Assembly: GCA_041391745.1 (NCBI GenBank)
Contig: JAWKNK010000005.1
Coordinates: forward strand, 128,429 to 192,428
DNA length: 64,000 nt
Source: JAIXWP01 sp041391745
GTDB taxonomy: Bacteria > Bacteroidota > Bacteroidia > Flavobacteriales_D > Sanyastnellaceae
Direction: 5' to 3'
The notes under the pieces are model-generated. The model saw only the letters and a list, made by a program, of their open reading frames with translations, was not told the origin of the DNA and searched no databases. This document shows positions 44,863 through 54,818 of this stretch, one piece after another. Each line of letters starts with the position of its first letter. The stretch's first letter is position 1. The translations under genes and the position numbers were made by a program.

Positions 44863-46845
44863 ATGTCCTATATTGAGGACATGAAAAAAAGTCTTCAATT
44901 CGTTGTTATTTCTCTCTTTTCCATCATTTTATATTCATGCTCTGAAGCTCCCAAGACAAACATGTTGGGCAATCCAGAATTGCAGCAAGTTTATGATGTC
45001 GCAGACGCAAGAAATGCGCAAGAGCTTAATAGACTATTGAGGAATGAAAACGCTCTAGTTCGCGAAATCGCTACCAAGCTTGCTGGTTCGGTTCAAGATT
45101 CCCTTTTACTCCCCAATCTCTACATTAATTTACAAGACTCGTCATCTCAAATCAGAGCCGCTGCAGCATTTGCCATTGGGCAGTGCGGCAGTTCTGAAGA
45201 TGTTGCCTATCTCATCTCATGGGGCAGAAACGAGTTGGACTCAGATGCTCAACGAGAAATTTGTATCGCTATAGCCAAGCTTTTTGATCCGAATAGAAAT
45301 ACTAAATCGGTCGAGAAAGAAGTTGCTGGATTCATTTTCAATGTTCAGGAAAATGACTTCGTTGACTTTCTGATGAATATGTCGATCAACGATGAGGCCA
45401 GTCAAACAGGACTTGGATATGCCGTATATTACCTTCATCGAAAAGGCATGTTTCATGATCCATTAATGTCTCGAATTCGTTTTGCACTTCAAACGAGCGG
45501 CGCTGAATCCCGACCTGTACTGGCATTGGCTATGAGCACTTACGAAGGCGGATGGCTCGAATCAAACGCCGATTATATCAATCAATGGGTAAAAACGGAA
45601 AGAAATGGCGATGCCAAAGTGTACATCATAAAGGCTATGGCTAAGATGTACGACCCTGAAAGTAGAGATTATCTATATACCATGGCAGCTTCATCTCAAT
45701 ACGATCATCGCCTAAACATGACTGCCATGCAATCGTTGATTAGAAGAAATGAAAAGGATGAATCGCGCTGGAAGAAAATCTTAGCTAACGCCGATCCTCA
45801 AGTTGTTTCAGAAGCAATCAATTATTACCAAAGCGATTTTAAAGCATCCAATGTTGAGGACATGACTTCAGTGATTACCTCTAGTTTACCACTCGTAGAT
45901 GCTGCAAAAAGTCGTGTGCTTCTGGCAACAAAAAAAATGACCACTGCATCTGTTATTGAAAAAATAAATGCAGCTTCGGATAGCTACAATAAGGCATTTT
46001 ATATTGAAGCATTGCGCGTCGCACCTAATGCAGAGACATTTCTTTCAGAACTGTTGCTTTCTTCAAAAGATCCTGTAATTACCACAGCATGTATCAATAC
46101 TATTTTATCACTTCAAGAACATGTAAGTCTGAGTGCTACAAAAACCACTCTACTAAAAGCACTAGCCCTTGATGATACTGGAGTGGTCAGCGCTATAGCC
46201 ATGCACGTGCAACGATCTACAGACTTTGAAGGCACAGACGAATGGGAGAATGCCATTCAAACAGCAAAAGCGAAATTGGTTTTACCTAGAGATATCGAGG
46301 CTTTCAACGAACTTGTTCGAATGGAAAATGCCATGTTCAACCGAGATATTGAATTGGCTAAAGCAACGAGCACTTCACGAATTGATTGGGAATATGTTTC
46401 ACTTCTTCCCGCTTTTGTGACTGTTGAGTTTGAAACGGATAAAGGATTTTTCACATGTGAGTTAAATACTTTGGACGCTCCAGGATCAGTCAATACGATC
46501 TGCAAACTAGTAGATGATGGTTTCTACAATGGTAAAAGAATTCACCGTGTCGTGCCTCTTTTTGTAACTCAAGGTGGTTGTCCTATAGGCAATGGAATGG
46601 GAGGACTCGATCAGCCTATTCGTAGCGAATTCAACATGCTTCGATTTGAACGCGGCAGCATTGGACTTGCAAGTGCTGGTAAGGATACAGAAAGCTGCCA
46701 ATTCTTTGTCACGCAAGTCATCACTCCCTCATTAGACGGACGATACACCAACTTTGGGAAAGTAACTTCTGGACTAGATGTGGTAGATCAACTGATTGTT
46801 GGATCAAAGATTATTTCTGCTAAAAGAATAGAAAAGAAAAATTAA
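44863..46845 (+). CDS. Lipoprotein with HEAT repeats and a C-terminal cyclophilin-type peptidyl-prolyl isomerase domain
   Basis: The signal MKKSLQFVVISLFSIILYSC begins at the in-frame ATG at 44881, likely the true start, with the lipidated Cys at its end. Residues about 40-490 are HEAT-like helical repeats (RAAAAFAIGQCGSSEDVAYLI). The last ~140 residues are a cyclophilin: IHRVVPLFVTQGG, SCQFFVTQ and LDGRYTNFGKV keep the catalytic Arg, Gln and Phe, with Tyr replacing the His of human CypA as in bacterial enzymes. A periplasmic folding factor with a protein-binding scaffold is likely. Co-transcribed with the SiaB-like gene. Confidence 0.85.
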   Translation: MSYIEDMKKSLQFVVISLFSIILYSCSEAPKTNMLGNPELQQVYDVADARNAQELNRLLRNENALVREIATKLAGSVQDSLLLPNLYINLQDSSSQIRAAAAFAIGQCGSSEDVAYLISWGRNELDSDAQREICIAIAKLFDPNRNTKSVEKEVAGFIFNVQENDFVDFLMNMSINDEASQTGLGYAVYYLHRKGMFHDPLMSRIRFALQTSGAESRPVLALAMSTYEGGWLESNADYINQWVKTERNGDAKVYIIKAMAKMYDPESRDYLYTMAASSQYDHRLNMTAMQSLIRRNEKDESRWKKILANADPQVVSEAINYYQSDFKASNVEDMTSVITSSLPLVDAAKSRVLLATKKMTTASVIEKINAASDSYNKAFYIEALRVAPNAETFLSELLLSSKDPVITTACINTILSLQEHVSLSATKTTLLKALALDDTGVVSAIAMHVQRSTDFEGTDEWENAIQTAKAKLVLPRDIEAFNELVRMENAMFNRDIELAKATSTSRIDWEYVSLLPAFVTVEFETDKGFFTCELNTLDAPGSVNTICKLVDDGFYNGKRIHRVVPLFVTQGGCPIGNGMGGLDQPIRSEFNMLRFERGSIGLASAGKDTESCQFFVTQVITPSLDGRYTNFGKVTSGLDVVDQLIVGSKIISAKRIEKKN

Positions 46846-48101
46846 GTTTTTTGCTTTTCTCTCTTAGCCGCAGGAAATAAAATATTATTCAAAATCAATC
46901 GGTAACCTGGAGAATTCGGGTGAAGATTTAAATCCGTTGGTGGATCACCTACCAAATGTCGATAGTCTTCTGGGTCGTGACCACCGTAGTAAGTCCATTG
47001 ACCTTGACCTAATTCGCCGTGAATGTACTTTGCGGTTTTTGTTGACTTCGTTTCTCCCATTATGGTAACATTGCTTTTCATGTATTGCTCACGAAATGAT
47101 GTTGTTTGTCCCATAAAGCCCTTAATTACCTGCGTATGGTTTTGGGTGAGAATAGTTGGAATAATATCCCACTTTGCGCTGAAGTCAAACAAAGTAAAGA
47201 AATCATTGAGTTCTCCTATTTTGGTGTGATCCTCTGTGCCGTCTATAGATGAGAACTCATAAATCATAGGGTTCTTTTCAAGACGATAATCTTTGAATGC
47301 AAATGCTTTGTCAAATTCCAATTTGCTTTGTGCATTCGGATCACTTGGGTCGCCATCAAAAACACTTTCTACGATATCCACGTCCTCAGCGGCGAGTGCA
47401 ATATCAAAGCTATCCGTTCCACTGCACATGGTAAACAAGAAACCGCCACCTACAACGAAGTTTTTGATGTTGATAGCTACTTGTCTTTTCATTTCAGAAA
47501 CCTTCGTAAATCCTAATTCAGCAGCTAAAGCTTCTTGAGATCTCACTTCTTCTTGATACCAAGAAGTGTTTCTAAAGCTCGCATAGAACTTTCCGTATTG
47601 ACCTGTAAAATCTTCATGATGTAAGTGAAGCCAATCGTATTTAGGTAGTTCTCCTCTTACAATTTCTGCATCGTAAATAATGGTGTAAGGAATTTCCGCA
47701 TACGTCAAAACCAGCGTCACTGCATCGTCCCAAGGCTGCTTGCCTTGCGGACTGTAAACAGCAATTTTAGGAGCTACTTCCAATTTGACGCGCTCCATGT
47801 TTACTTCTGGATCAGCTATTTCTTCATAAATCTGTTGTGCTTGAACGTCCGCTATCACTTGAAAACTCACACCTCGGATTTGACATTCTTTAGAAATATC
47901 AGGATAGTTGTCTACCAAAAAACTTCCACCACGATAATTCAATAGCCATTCAATATTGATATTGTTTTCCAGAATCCAATAAGCGATTCCATATGACTTC
48001 ATGTGATTGGTCTGTGATTCATCCATTGGGATGAGAATTTTGCTTGCGTAAGAATGCAAGCTCATCACAGCAATAAAGATTAAAACGATCCACTTTTTCA
48101 T
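46842..48101 (-). CDS. Secreted GATase1-like protein (often labelled asparagine synthetase B in Bacteroidota)
   Basis: About 419 residues, with a signal peptide from the ATG at 48101 (MKKWIVLIFIAVMSLHSYA). The fold seems to be a class I glutamine-amidotransferase-like domain: GGGFLFTMCSGTDSFDIAL (about 238-256) has a Cys at the nucleophile elbow. It is not a real AsnB, which needs an N-terminal Cys2 glutaminase and a PP-loop. Function is unknown. It follows dnaB on the same strand with a -7 element (48135-48142) overlapping the end of dnaB. Confidence 0.72.
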   Translation of the reverse strand: MKKWIVLIFIAVMSLHSYASKILIPMDESQTNHMKSYGIAYWILENNINIEWLLNYRGGSFLVDNYPDISKECQIRGVSFQVIADVQAQQIYEEIADPEVNMERVKLEVAPKIAVYSPQGKQPWDDAVTLVLTYAEIPYTIIYDAEIVRGELPKYDWLHLHHEDFTGQYGKFYASFRNTSWYQEEVRSQEALAAELGFTKVSEMKRQVAINIKNFVVGGGFLFTMCSGTDSFDIALAAEDVDIVESVFDGDPSDPNAQSKLEFDKAFAFKDYRLEKNPMIYEFSSIDGTEDHTKIGELNDFFTLFDFSAKWDIIPTILTQNHTQVIKGFMGQTTSFREQYMKSNVTIMGETKSTKTAKYIHGELGQGQWTYYGGHDPEDYRHLVGDPPTDLNLHPNSPGYRLILNNILFPAAKREKQKT

Positions 48102-48134
48102 GCTACTCCTTCTATGGCAACCTTCGAGCCATAA

Positions 48135-48142
48135 CAAAGATA
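48135..48142 (-). promoter_or_regulatory. -7 element of the GATase1-like gene
   Basis: TATCTTTG on the minus strand, next to the dnaB stop codon and 33 nt before the ATG at 48101. No clear -33 TTG. Confidence 0.4.
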
Positions 48143-48143
48143 A

Positions 48144-49736
48144 TTAAAAAGGAGCAGGTTCGCCACCAAAGTCAAAAGGCTCATCCTCGTCGAGCATGGT
48201 ATTGAGCTTCGAAGCTACGGTAATCGTCGTAGTTCCACCTGCATTTTCATTGCCGCTTGCTGCAAAAGAAGTATTGGCTTGAATGGCTTTTCCGTAATCT
48301 TGATTATCGTAATCGAATCCGTCGAGGTTGGCGAATTTCGCCAAGCGACCTATGAAGCGAAGTGGCACATCTTCCAGCGATCCATTTCTGTGTTTCGCAA
48401 TGATGATTTCACCTTTACCAGCAGTCGGATTACCTTCAGCATCTTCGTTGATGCCGTAATATTCAGCACGATAAATAAATGCAACGATGTCAGCATCTTG
48501 CTCAATCGCACCCGATTCACGAAGGTCACTCAACAATGGACGCTTGTCCCCTCCTCTCGTCTCCACCTGACGTGACAACTGAGAAAGTGCAATTACTGGC
48601 ACGTCAAGTTCTTTCGCAATTTGCTTGATCGAACGTGAGATGGTTGAAATTTCTTGTTCTCGGTTTCCTGTTTTCGATTCACCGCCTGCAGACATCAACT
48701 GAAGGTAATCGATGATGACCATCTGAATACCATGTTGTGCTTTTAGTCGTCGACACTTCGCTCGAAGTTCGAATACTGAAAGTGCAGGAGTATCATCAAT
48801 GAAAATTGGCGCCTCAGAAATTCTATTGATACGTTGGTGCAATTGATGCAATTCGTGTTCAGCCAAATTTCCTTTTCTCAATTTCTCAGCATCAATTTCC
48901 GTTTCACTTGAGATAAGACGTTGAACCAACTGTACACTCGACATTTCCAGCGAGAAAAGAGCAACTGGCACATTGAACTCAACTGCCATATTGCGCGCCA
49001 TAGATAATACGAAAGCTGTTTTACCCATACCAGGACGTGCAGCGATAACAATCATATCCGAACGCTGCCAACCAGAAGTTACGCGATCTAAAGCTGTGAA
49101 TCCAGTAGGCACACCACTCACACCGTCCGTATTTTGACGAGCTTGTTCTATTTGGTCGAGCGCAGCTTTGATCAGCTGACTCATTCTGTCGTAGTTCTTA
49201 CGAATGTTCCCCTCAGCTACTTGAAACAAATTACTTTCCGCTTTATCCAGCAAGTCGAATACATCAGAAGTTTCATCGTATGCATCTCGAATAATTTCGC
49301 TTGAGATGCGAATCAGTTCTCTTTGAATGTGCTTCTGCGCGATGATACGCGCGTGCGTTTCAATGTTTGCCGAAGAAGCAACACGGTTAGTGAGCTGAGA
49401 AATGAATAAAGGTCCTCCCACCAATTCTAGCTCTGCCGATTTACGCAGTGCATGGGTAACTGTGAGAATATCAACAGGCTCACCCTTAGAAAACAATGAC
49501 ATGATCGCTGAATAAATGCGCGCATGTGATTCTTTGTAAAAGCTATCTGGTTTGAGGATGTCGATAACAGTATTGAGCGCTCCTTGCTCCAGCATCATCG
49601 CTCCGAGTACCGCTTCTTCCAAATCTACGGCTTGTGGTGGGAGCTTTCCCATTTCCATGCCCATAGCAGAATTCATGGCTTCACGAAGTCCTTGCATGCG
49701 CTCTTTTCTTCTCTGTCTGTTATCTTGTTCTTTCAT
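48144..49736 (-). CDS. dnaB: Replicative DNA helicase DnaB
   Basis: The 530-residue hexameric helicase of the replication fork. The N-terminal primase-interacting domain begins with PQAVDLEEAVLGAMMLEQGAL; the RecA-like domain has Walker A ARPGMGKTAFVL, Walker B IQMVIIDYLQLM, and SQLSRQVETRGGDKRPLLSDLRESGAIEQDAD as the later motifs. I start at 49736 (MKEQDNRQRRKERMQG); the longer frame adds 16 residues without likeness. No intein is present. Confidence 0.96.
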   Translation of the reverse strand: MKEQDNRQRRKERMQGLREAMNSAMGMEMGKLPPQAVDLEEAVLGAMMLEQGALNTVIDILKPDSFYKESHARIYSAIMSLFSKGEPVDILTVTHALRKSAELELVGGPLFISQLTNRVASSANIETHARIIAQKHIQRELIRISSEIIRDAYDETSDVFDLLDKAESNLFQVAEGNIRKNYDRMSQLIKAALDQIEQARQNTDGVSGVPTGFTALDRVTSGWQRSDMIVIAARPGMGKTAFVLSMARNMAVEFNVPVALFSLEMSSVQLVQRLISSETEIDAEKLRKGNLAEHELHQLHQRINRISEAPIFIDDTPALSVFELRAKCRRLKAQHGIQMVIIDYLQLMSAGGESKTGNREQEISTISRSIKQIAKELDVPVIALSQLSRQVETRGGDKRPLLSDLRESGAIEQDADIVAFIYRAEYYGINEDAEGNPTAGKGEIIIAKHRNGSLEDVPLRFIGRLAKFANLDGFDYDNQDYGKAIQANTSFAASGNENAGGTTTITVASKLNTMLDEDEPFDFGGEPAPF

Positions 49737-49908
49737 TTTTGGGGAAGACAAATTTAGGACGCATTGATGGTTTTCCGAGTACAATTACCAATTCATTCCT
49801 TAAAAAAATTAACGACCTTTGTTCAAAATATTATATGGCTGAATATTATCCGATTAGAATTAAAACACTAGGGTCTAGCCCGCGAAGATTGTAAACTTAT
49901 CAACGAAA

Positions 49909-51180
49909 TTGAGATATCTATTTATCATATTAATCACCCTCACTTTCTGGAGTTGCAAAAAAGAAGACGGCACTCCGCCTAGTATTTTTTTTACCAATAA
50001 TTTCTCCAGCACCTACAACTACGGAAACTCCATTTCATTTAATATTGAAGCTAGTGACAATGAAAATCTTGAATCCATAACCATCAAGATTTATAATCTC
50101 AATAATCAACCTGTATTAACTCCTATCACTCTCCATCCCGGAACCAATAGCTTTCAATACGAAGGTCAAATTGCTATTGATGATATTCACTTGAACAGCG
50201 GGCAGTACTATATTCAGGCTACTGCGAGTGATGGTCATAATGAAGCGATTCAACTCAAGTCCTTTCAAATCAATGAAGCTCCAAAAGAATTGATTCAAAT
50301 TATTGGCATGAATCAGAATGGGGGCAATAGTTTAAATTTTTTCAAATTAGAAAATAGCAACTGGACCTCGTTGTATAGCTTGCCACTAGAAAATTTCTAT
50401 TGTCAATTTGACAATTACGATCAGCGTCTGCTCCTTGCGGGCAACACTACTGACGGTATGAGCAGCGTGCGCTTGGAAGATGGAGCGATAACAGGAAGCA
50501 GTGCCACTCCTTTTTCCAACTCCAATTCGATTTGGAACGACGCGACATGGCATCCGTCTTCTCGCGTTTATTGGACGGCCTGCAAAGACGGAAGCATTAG
50601 AGCTTACAATAGTCAAGCTCAAACTGTCAATCAATTTCAGATTATAGGAAATGATATTCCGAAGCAAATAACAGTCACAGATAATTTTGTGATAGTCTAC
50701 AATACTAATCTTTCTAATTCACAACATCGCTTAGATGTGTATCATAAAGCATCTGGGAACATTGTACATTCTACAACGCTAGCCGTTGCTGTGCAGCAAA
50801 TGGAAGCCTTGTCAGAGGATGAAATTTGGATTTATCAAGAGGGAGAAGAATACAAACAAAATGTATATCGAATTCAGGGAAACTACATAGACGAGTGGAC
50901 CAACTTCAGATTCACTCCAGCTGTAAATCTGAACTATAGTTATATTTCTGATGCTAAGTTGTTTTTGAACTTTGAAGATGCTTTGAGAATTTACAACTTG
51001 AATGGAATCTTAATTTCCACAGGAAGTTCTTACCCTGTTACTCAACTTGCGCATGAGGTAATCAGCAATCAATTATTTGTGATCACTAACGCTGAAATTA
51101 AAATCTTGAATGCGTCCACACTTTTAGAGATAAACACCTTATCACACAGCGACAAGGTTGTATTCCAATACAACAAGTAA
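49909..51180 (+). CDS. Putative lipoprotein with Ig-like domain and beta-propeller region
   Basis: A 423-residue protein with a lipoprotein signal (MRYLFIILITLTFWSC, Cys16). An Ig/cadherin-like domain follows (about 25-125; ISFNIEASDNENLESITIKIY and YYIQATASDGHNEA), then about 290 residues of propeller-like strands. The start is TTG: in-frame upstream codons back to a stop offer no ATG or GTG. It ends 4 nt before the convergent interrupted propeller gene. Role unknown, probably surface binding. Confidence 0.72.
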   Translation: MRYLFIILITLTFWSCKKEDGTPPSIFFTNNFSSTYNYGNSISFNIEASDNENLESITIKIYNLNNQPVLTPITLHPGTNSFQYEGQIAIDDIHLNSGQYYIQATASDGHNEAIQLKSFQINEAPKELIQIIGMNQNGGNSLNFFKLENSNWTSLYSLPLENFYCQFDNYDQRLLLAGNTTDGMSSVRLEDGAITGSSATPFSNSNSIWNDATWHPSSRVYWTACKDGSIRAYNSQAQTVNQFQIIGNDIPKQITVTDNFVIVYNTNLSNSQHRLDVYHKASGNIVHSTTLAVAVQQMEALSEDEIWIYQEGEEYKQNVYRIQGNYIDEWTNFRFTPAVNLNYSYISDAKLFLNFEDALRIYNLNGILISTGSSYPVTQLAHEVISNQLFVITNAEIKILNASTLLEINTLSHSDKVVFQYNK

Positions 51181-51184
51181 TAGT

Positions 51185-51484
51185 TTATTTCCCAACTAAA
51201 TCACCTTGCCACACTCCCCTTCCGTATGTTCCGACTACGAGTTTACCAATTCGGTAATTGATTGCTAACGACTTGATTTGGCACCCTGGTAAACCTGTCA
51301 TCAGCGTCCACTTCGACTCATTTTTCCTTTTAGTAAAAACACCGTAGTTACTTCCAATGTACAGTCTGCCTTCAGCACCTCTTTGTAATATCATTGACTC
51401 GCATTTGCTCCATCCTAAGTTAGAAGTTTCATCGAAATAACTGGCGCCATCGAATCGCCAAAATTTTTCCTTTGGTTCATTGTT
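51185..51484 (-). pseudogene. C-terminal part of the sortilin/VPS10-like propeller protein beyond an in-frame stop
   Basis: This stretch is in the same frame as the upstream gene, separated only by a TGA at 51485-51487. It continues NNEPKEKFWRFDG, SMILQRGAEGRLYIGSNYGVF and SLAINYRIGKLVVGTYGRGVWQGDL, which is the normal closing of a VPS10/BNR propeller. An ATG at 51394 could start a 69-residue peptide, but this is unlikely to be a separate gene. Confidence 0.75.
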
Positions 51485-51487
51485 TCA

Positions 51488-53440
51488 GTAAAGCAGCCAG
51501 AATTGTTTCGGATCAATTGGATCAATTTGAATACTCATGATCCAACCTTTCACAGGAACATCTTTTACTTTCTCCCATTTTATATCATCTACTTTATACG
51601 CAGTAATATTAAACGTGCGCCAAATTTGTGGCATCACTCGAGTCGTATCAAGAACATACAAATAAGCAACTCCGGGATGTTGCTCGCTTAAAAAAAAGCG
51701 ATATACATTATACAATCCCTTATCTACTTTAGGCGCGTGAAAAGCTGTTTGCCAAGTCTGTCCTAAGTCGATAGATCGTGAGAATTTTTCACCCGCGCAA
51801 AAAATCATGTTGTGATTTACCGGGTGCATTTTAATCCATGTATGCCATTCTGTTTTTGCAGCAATTGGATTAGTGCCTTGCTCAAAAGACTTACCATCTG
51901 TAGATTTCAAAATGTTGCCATTTTGCATTGTTGTAAAAACTATATCCGTCTTTTCAGGATGAACAATAGTTTCGAAACCATCGCCCCAACTTACGTGATA
52001 CCATTTTCCATCTTTAAAATAATTACCTCCAACATCGTATCCGCCATAGGCAAAGCATGGTGATTCCGTCTGAGAAGTACTCACACCAAAAATATTTGCA
52101 GCACCAATTCCCTTATCGCTACTCTTCCATGTAAATCCACCATCTTCACTTTTACTAACACCTCCATCATGCGAAGCAAAAACCGTCTTTCCACTTTTAG
52201 AAAATAGAATATGATGACAGTCATCATGCATTTGATTCTTTTCTATTTTTTTGAAATCCACACCTCCATTATCACTGATATACAAAGGCTGAACATTTCC
52301 GCAAATGATGTTACCCGTTTTAGGATCAACTCCAAAAGCTCTCGCTCTTGTAGGAATCACATTATTCATGTCTTGTTTCAATGATCGAATGAATTTCCAC
52401 GCGTCCGTTTTATAATTGTAAGAAAATAAAGCACCCTCTCCTATGCTGCTTTGCGATGATTCTTTACTGCATGTAAATACAACATACACCTCCTCTTCAT
52501 TCAGTGGATTTCGTTCCACATTTAACCGAAGAAATGGATATTGTTGAAGTGGTTCGTACTGAGGTAAAGAAATGTTGCTCCAGTTTTTTCCTTGATTTTT
52601 GCTTATTAAAAGTTGTGTTCCTGCTGCAAATACGACATCATCTTTTTTCCTTTTATTTTTTAAAAATAATACATCGTAAAACCATCCGTCAACCTTTTTT
52701 TCCCATTCAATACCGTCAACAAATTTTGCATTTTCAGAATAATACAAACCTCGATTCGAAGCCAGGAGTATCACATTTGAATTCCGAGGTGACTGTGCGA
52801 TGTCTGAGATTTGTCCATTGAGATCTGCTTCTCCTCCAAAGGGTAATTTTTTTCCACCAACCACACCGTTCATCTGCACATAGTTTTTCCCTTTATCGCT
52901 CGTCATCCAAACACCATTGCTGTATTGAAAAACATCGTCTCCATCACCTGTAGCGATCCACCATCTCCGTTTATTTTTCTTGTCGCTTGCGACACTTGAA
53001 ACTCCTGAAATTGGCAATCTGTCTGTGCCCCCTTCGATCCATTGCTCACCATTGTTTTCGCTATACCATAAACCACCTGTTGGAGAACATGCGAAAACAT
53101 AATTTTCATCTTTTGGATGAAAATGCAGGTAGTTGATTCTTCCTGTTCCGTTGCCTCTGTTCACAGCATAATTAGGAATTGCTTTTCCTCCAGGGTTAAG
53201 TTCTTTCGGTTGCTCACTAGGGCCCATGCACTGCCATTGCCACTTGAGATTTTTTTCCAAATCCGACCAATCGGGGTGAAATGAAGTTCTATCGATTGCG
53301 ATAGGTTTGGTGAATTTAGTAGCTGGCGCATCCGTCACTCCAATCGTGTCTGATACTTGAGAATACCCAAAGCAATTCATCCCGAGGATAAATAAAATAT
53401 GCAGTAATACAAAGCGCAACCACGCGTCAAGCACTCTCAT
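51488..53440 (-). CDS. Sortilin/VPS10-like beta-propeller secreted protein, truncated by an internal TGA
   Basis: Signal peptide from the ATG at 53440 (MRVLDAWLRFVLLHILFILG). The longer frame from 53503 reads through the metK terminator and is rejected. The body is a VPS10/BNR-type propeller with repeats such as VFACSPTGGLWYSENNGEQW, LLASNRGLYYSE and VFASHDGGVSKSEDGGFTW. It ends at TGA after PKQFWLLY, but the frame continues for 99 codons with clear homology-like content. A single substitution (for example from GGA or TGG) explains the break. The full form would have about 750 residues. No T9SS tail is seen. Confidence 0.78.
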
Positions 53441-53462
53441 AGCTACGAAGATAAACACAAAA

Positions 53463-53491
53463 AAAAATCCCGAACAATGTTCGGGATTTTT
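53463..53491 (-). terminator. Terminator of metK
   Basis: AAAAATCCCGAAC and GTTCGGGATTTTT, a 13-bp perfect stem with a 3-nt loop, then a U-rich run on the minus strand, 17 nt after metK. Confidence 0.92.
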
Positions 53492-53507
53492 ATCTTTTTT
53501 CAAGGAA

Positions 53508-54767
53508 TTATTTCACTCCGAAAGACTTCTTAATCTTCGAAACGTAGTTGAGTTCTTCCCATGGGAATAATTTCACTTTGATTTTTTTCACCTTGCCACT
53601 TCCATCAACGAATGTTTTCTCTTTGATTTCAGTAGTTCTCCCCATGTGACCATAAGCTGCTGTTTCCTGGTAGATTGGTTTTCTCAAGTCAAAACGCTTT
53701 TCAATGGCGTAAGGTCTCATGTCAAAAATCTCATAAAGCTTCTTTGCAATTTCACCATCGTTCAATTGCACTTTAGCTGTTCCGTAAGTATTAACATAAA
53801 GTCCTACTGGTTCTGCAACTCCAATTGCATAGGCCACTTGAACAAGAGCTTCATCACAAACACCTGAAGCAACCAGGTTTTTAGCAATGTGACGTGTTGC
53901 ATAAGCTGCAGAGCGGTCAACTTTACTTGGATCTTTTCCAGAGAAGGCACCACCACCGTGAGCACCCTTTCCACCGTAGGTATCTACGATAATTTTTCTA
54001 CCAGTAAGACCGGTATCACCGTGTGGTCCTCCGATTACGAACTTTCCTGTTGGATTCACGTGAAGGGTGTACTTCGACTTGAAAAGTTTCTGGATACGAG
54101 CAGGCAGACATTTAATAACGCGTGGCAAAAGAATTTCTTGTACGTCCTTCTTAATTTTTGCCAACATCTTATTGTCATCCTTATCGAAATCATCGTGCTG
54201 CGTACTCAATACAATTGCAGAGATCCCAACAGGTTGGTGCTTGTCATTATATTCGATTGTAACCTGACTTTTTGCATCTGGTCTCAAATACTTCATTTGC
54301 TTGCCCGCTTTTCTAATAGCAGCAAGTTCACGAAGCATCAAATGAGAAATCTCCAAAGGAAGAGGCATGTAACTGTCGGTTTCCTTAGAAGCATATCCGA
54401 ACATCATACCTTGGTCACCCGCACCTTGTTCTTCTTTTTTCTTACGCTCAACACCTTGATTGATATCTGGTGATTGTTCGTGAATAGCAGAAAAAACTCC
54501 ACAAGAATTTGCTTCAAACATGTATTCACTTTTCGTGTAACCGATTTCGCGAATCACTTGTCTTGCGATGGTTTGAACGTCAAGATAAGTTTTTGACTTA
54601 ACCTCTCCTGCCAACACCACTTGACCAGTAGTAACAAGTGTTTCACATGCTACTTTACTTTCAGGATCAAAAGCCAAAAAGTGGTCGATAAGTGCGTCCG
54701 AAATTTGGTCAGCCACTTTATCTGGGTGTCCTTCAGAAACAGATTCTGAGGTAAATAAGTATGACAT
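53508..54767 (-). CDS. metK: S-adenosylmethionine synthase
   Basis: Makes SAM from methionine and ATP. The 419-residue enzyme shows SEGHPDKVADQISDALIDH (methionine/ATP site), GAGDQGMMFGYA, and the phosphate loop GGGAFSGKDPSKVDRSAAY. It is monocistronic, with a -7 element at 54799-54806 and a strong terminator. It lies 1.3 kb from the SAM riboswitch-controlled metH-metF genes on the other strand. I see no SAM riboswitch before metK itself. Confidence 0.97.
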   Translation of the reverse strand: MSYLFTSESVSEGHPDKVADQISDALIDHFLAFDPESKVACETLVTTGQVVLAGEVKSKTYLDVQTIARQVIREIGYTKSEYMFEANSCGVFSAIHEQSPDINQGVERKKKEEQGAGDQGMMFGYASKETDSYMPLPLEISHLMLRELAAIRKAGKQMKYLRPDAKSQVTIEYNDKHQPVGISAIVLSTQHDDFDKDDNKMLAKIKKDVQEILLPRVIKCLPARIQKLFKSKYTLHVNPTGKFVIGGPHGDTGLTGRKIIVDTYGGKGAHGGGAFSGKDPSKVDRSAAYATRHIAKNLVASGVCDEALVQVAYAIGVAEPVGLYVNTYGTAKVQLNDGEIAKKLYEIFDMRPYAIEKRFDLRKPIYQETAAYGHMGRTTEIKEKTFVDGSGKVKKIKVKLFPWEELNYVSKIKKSFGVK

Positions 54768-54798
54768 ATTAAATTATTTTAATTGGATATTCGGGGGG

Positions 54799-54806
54799 CA
54801 AATGTA
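54799..54806 (-). promoter_or_regulatory. -7 element of metK
   Basis: TACATTTG on the minus strand fits TAnnTTTG, 32 nt before the metK ATG. Confidence 0.45.
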
Positions 54807-54818
54807 ATGTTTAATCAA

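Noticed and set aside
51485..51487. Selenocysteine codon
   Set aside because: No SECIS-like hairpin noted next to the TGA, no redox motif at the site, and the protein family is a structural propeller.
53441..53503. N-terminal extension of the sortilin-like protein
   Set aside because: It overlaps the metK terminator; a good signal peptide starts at 53440.
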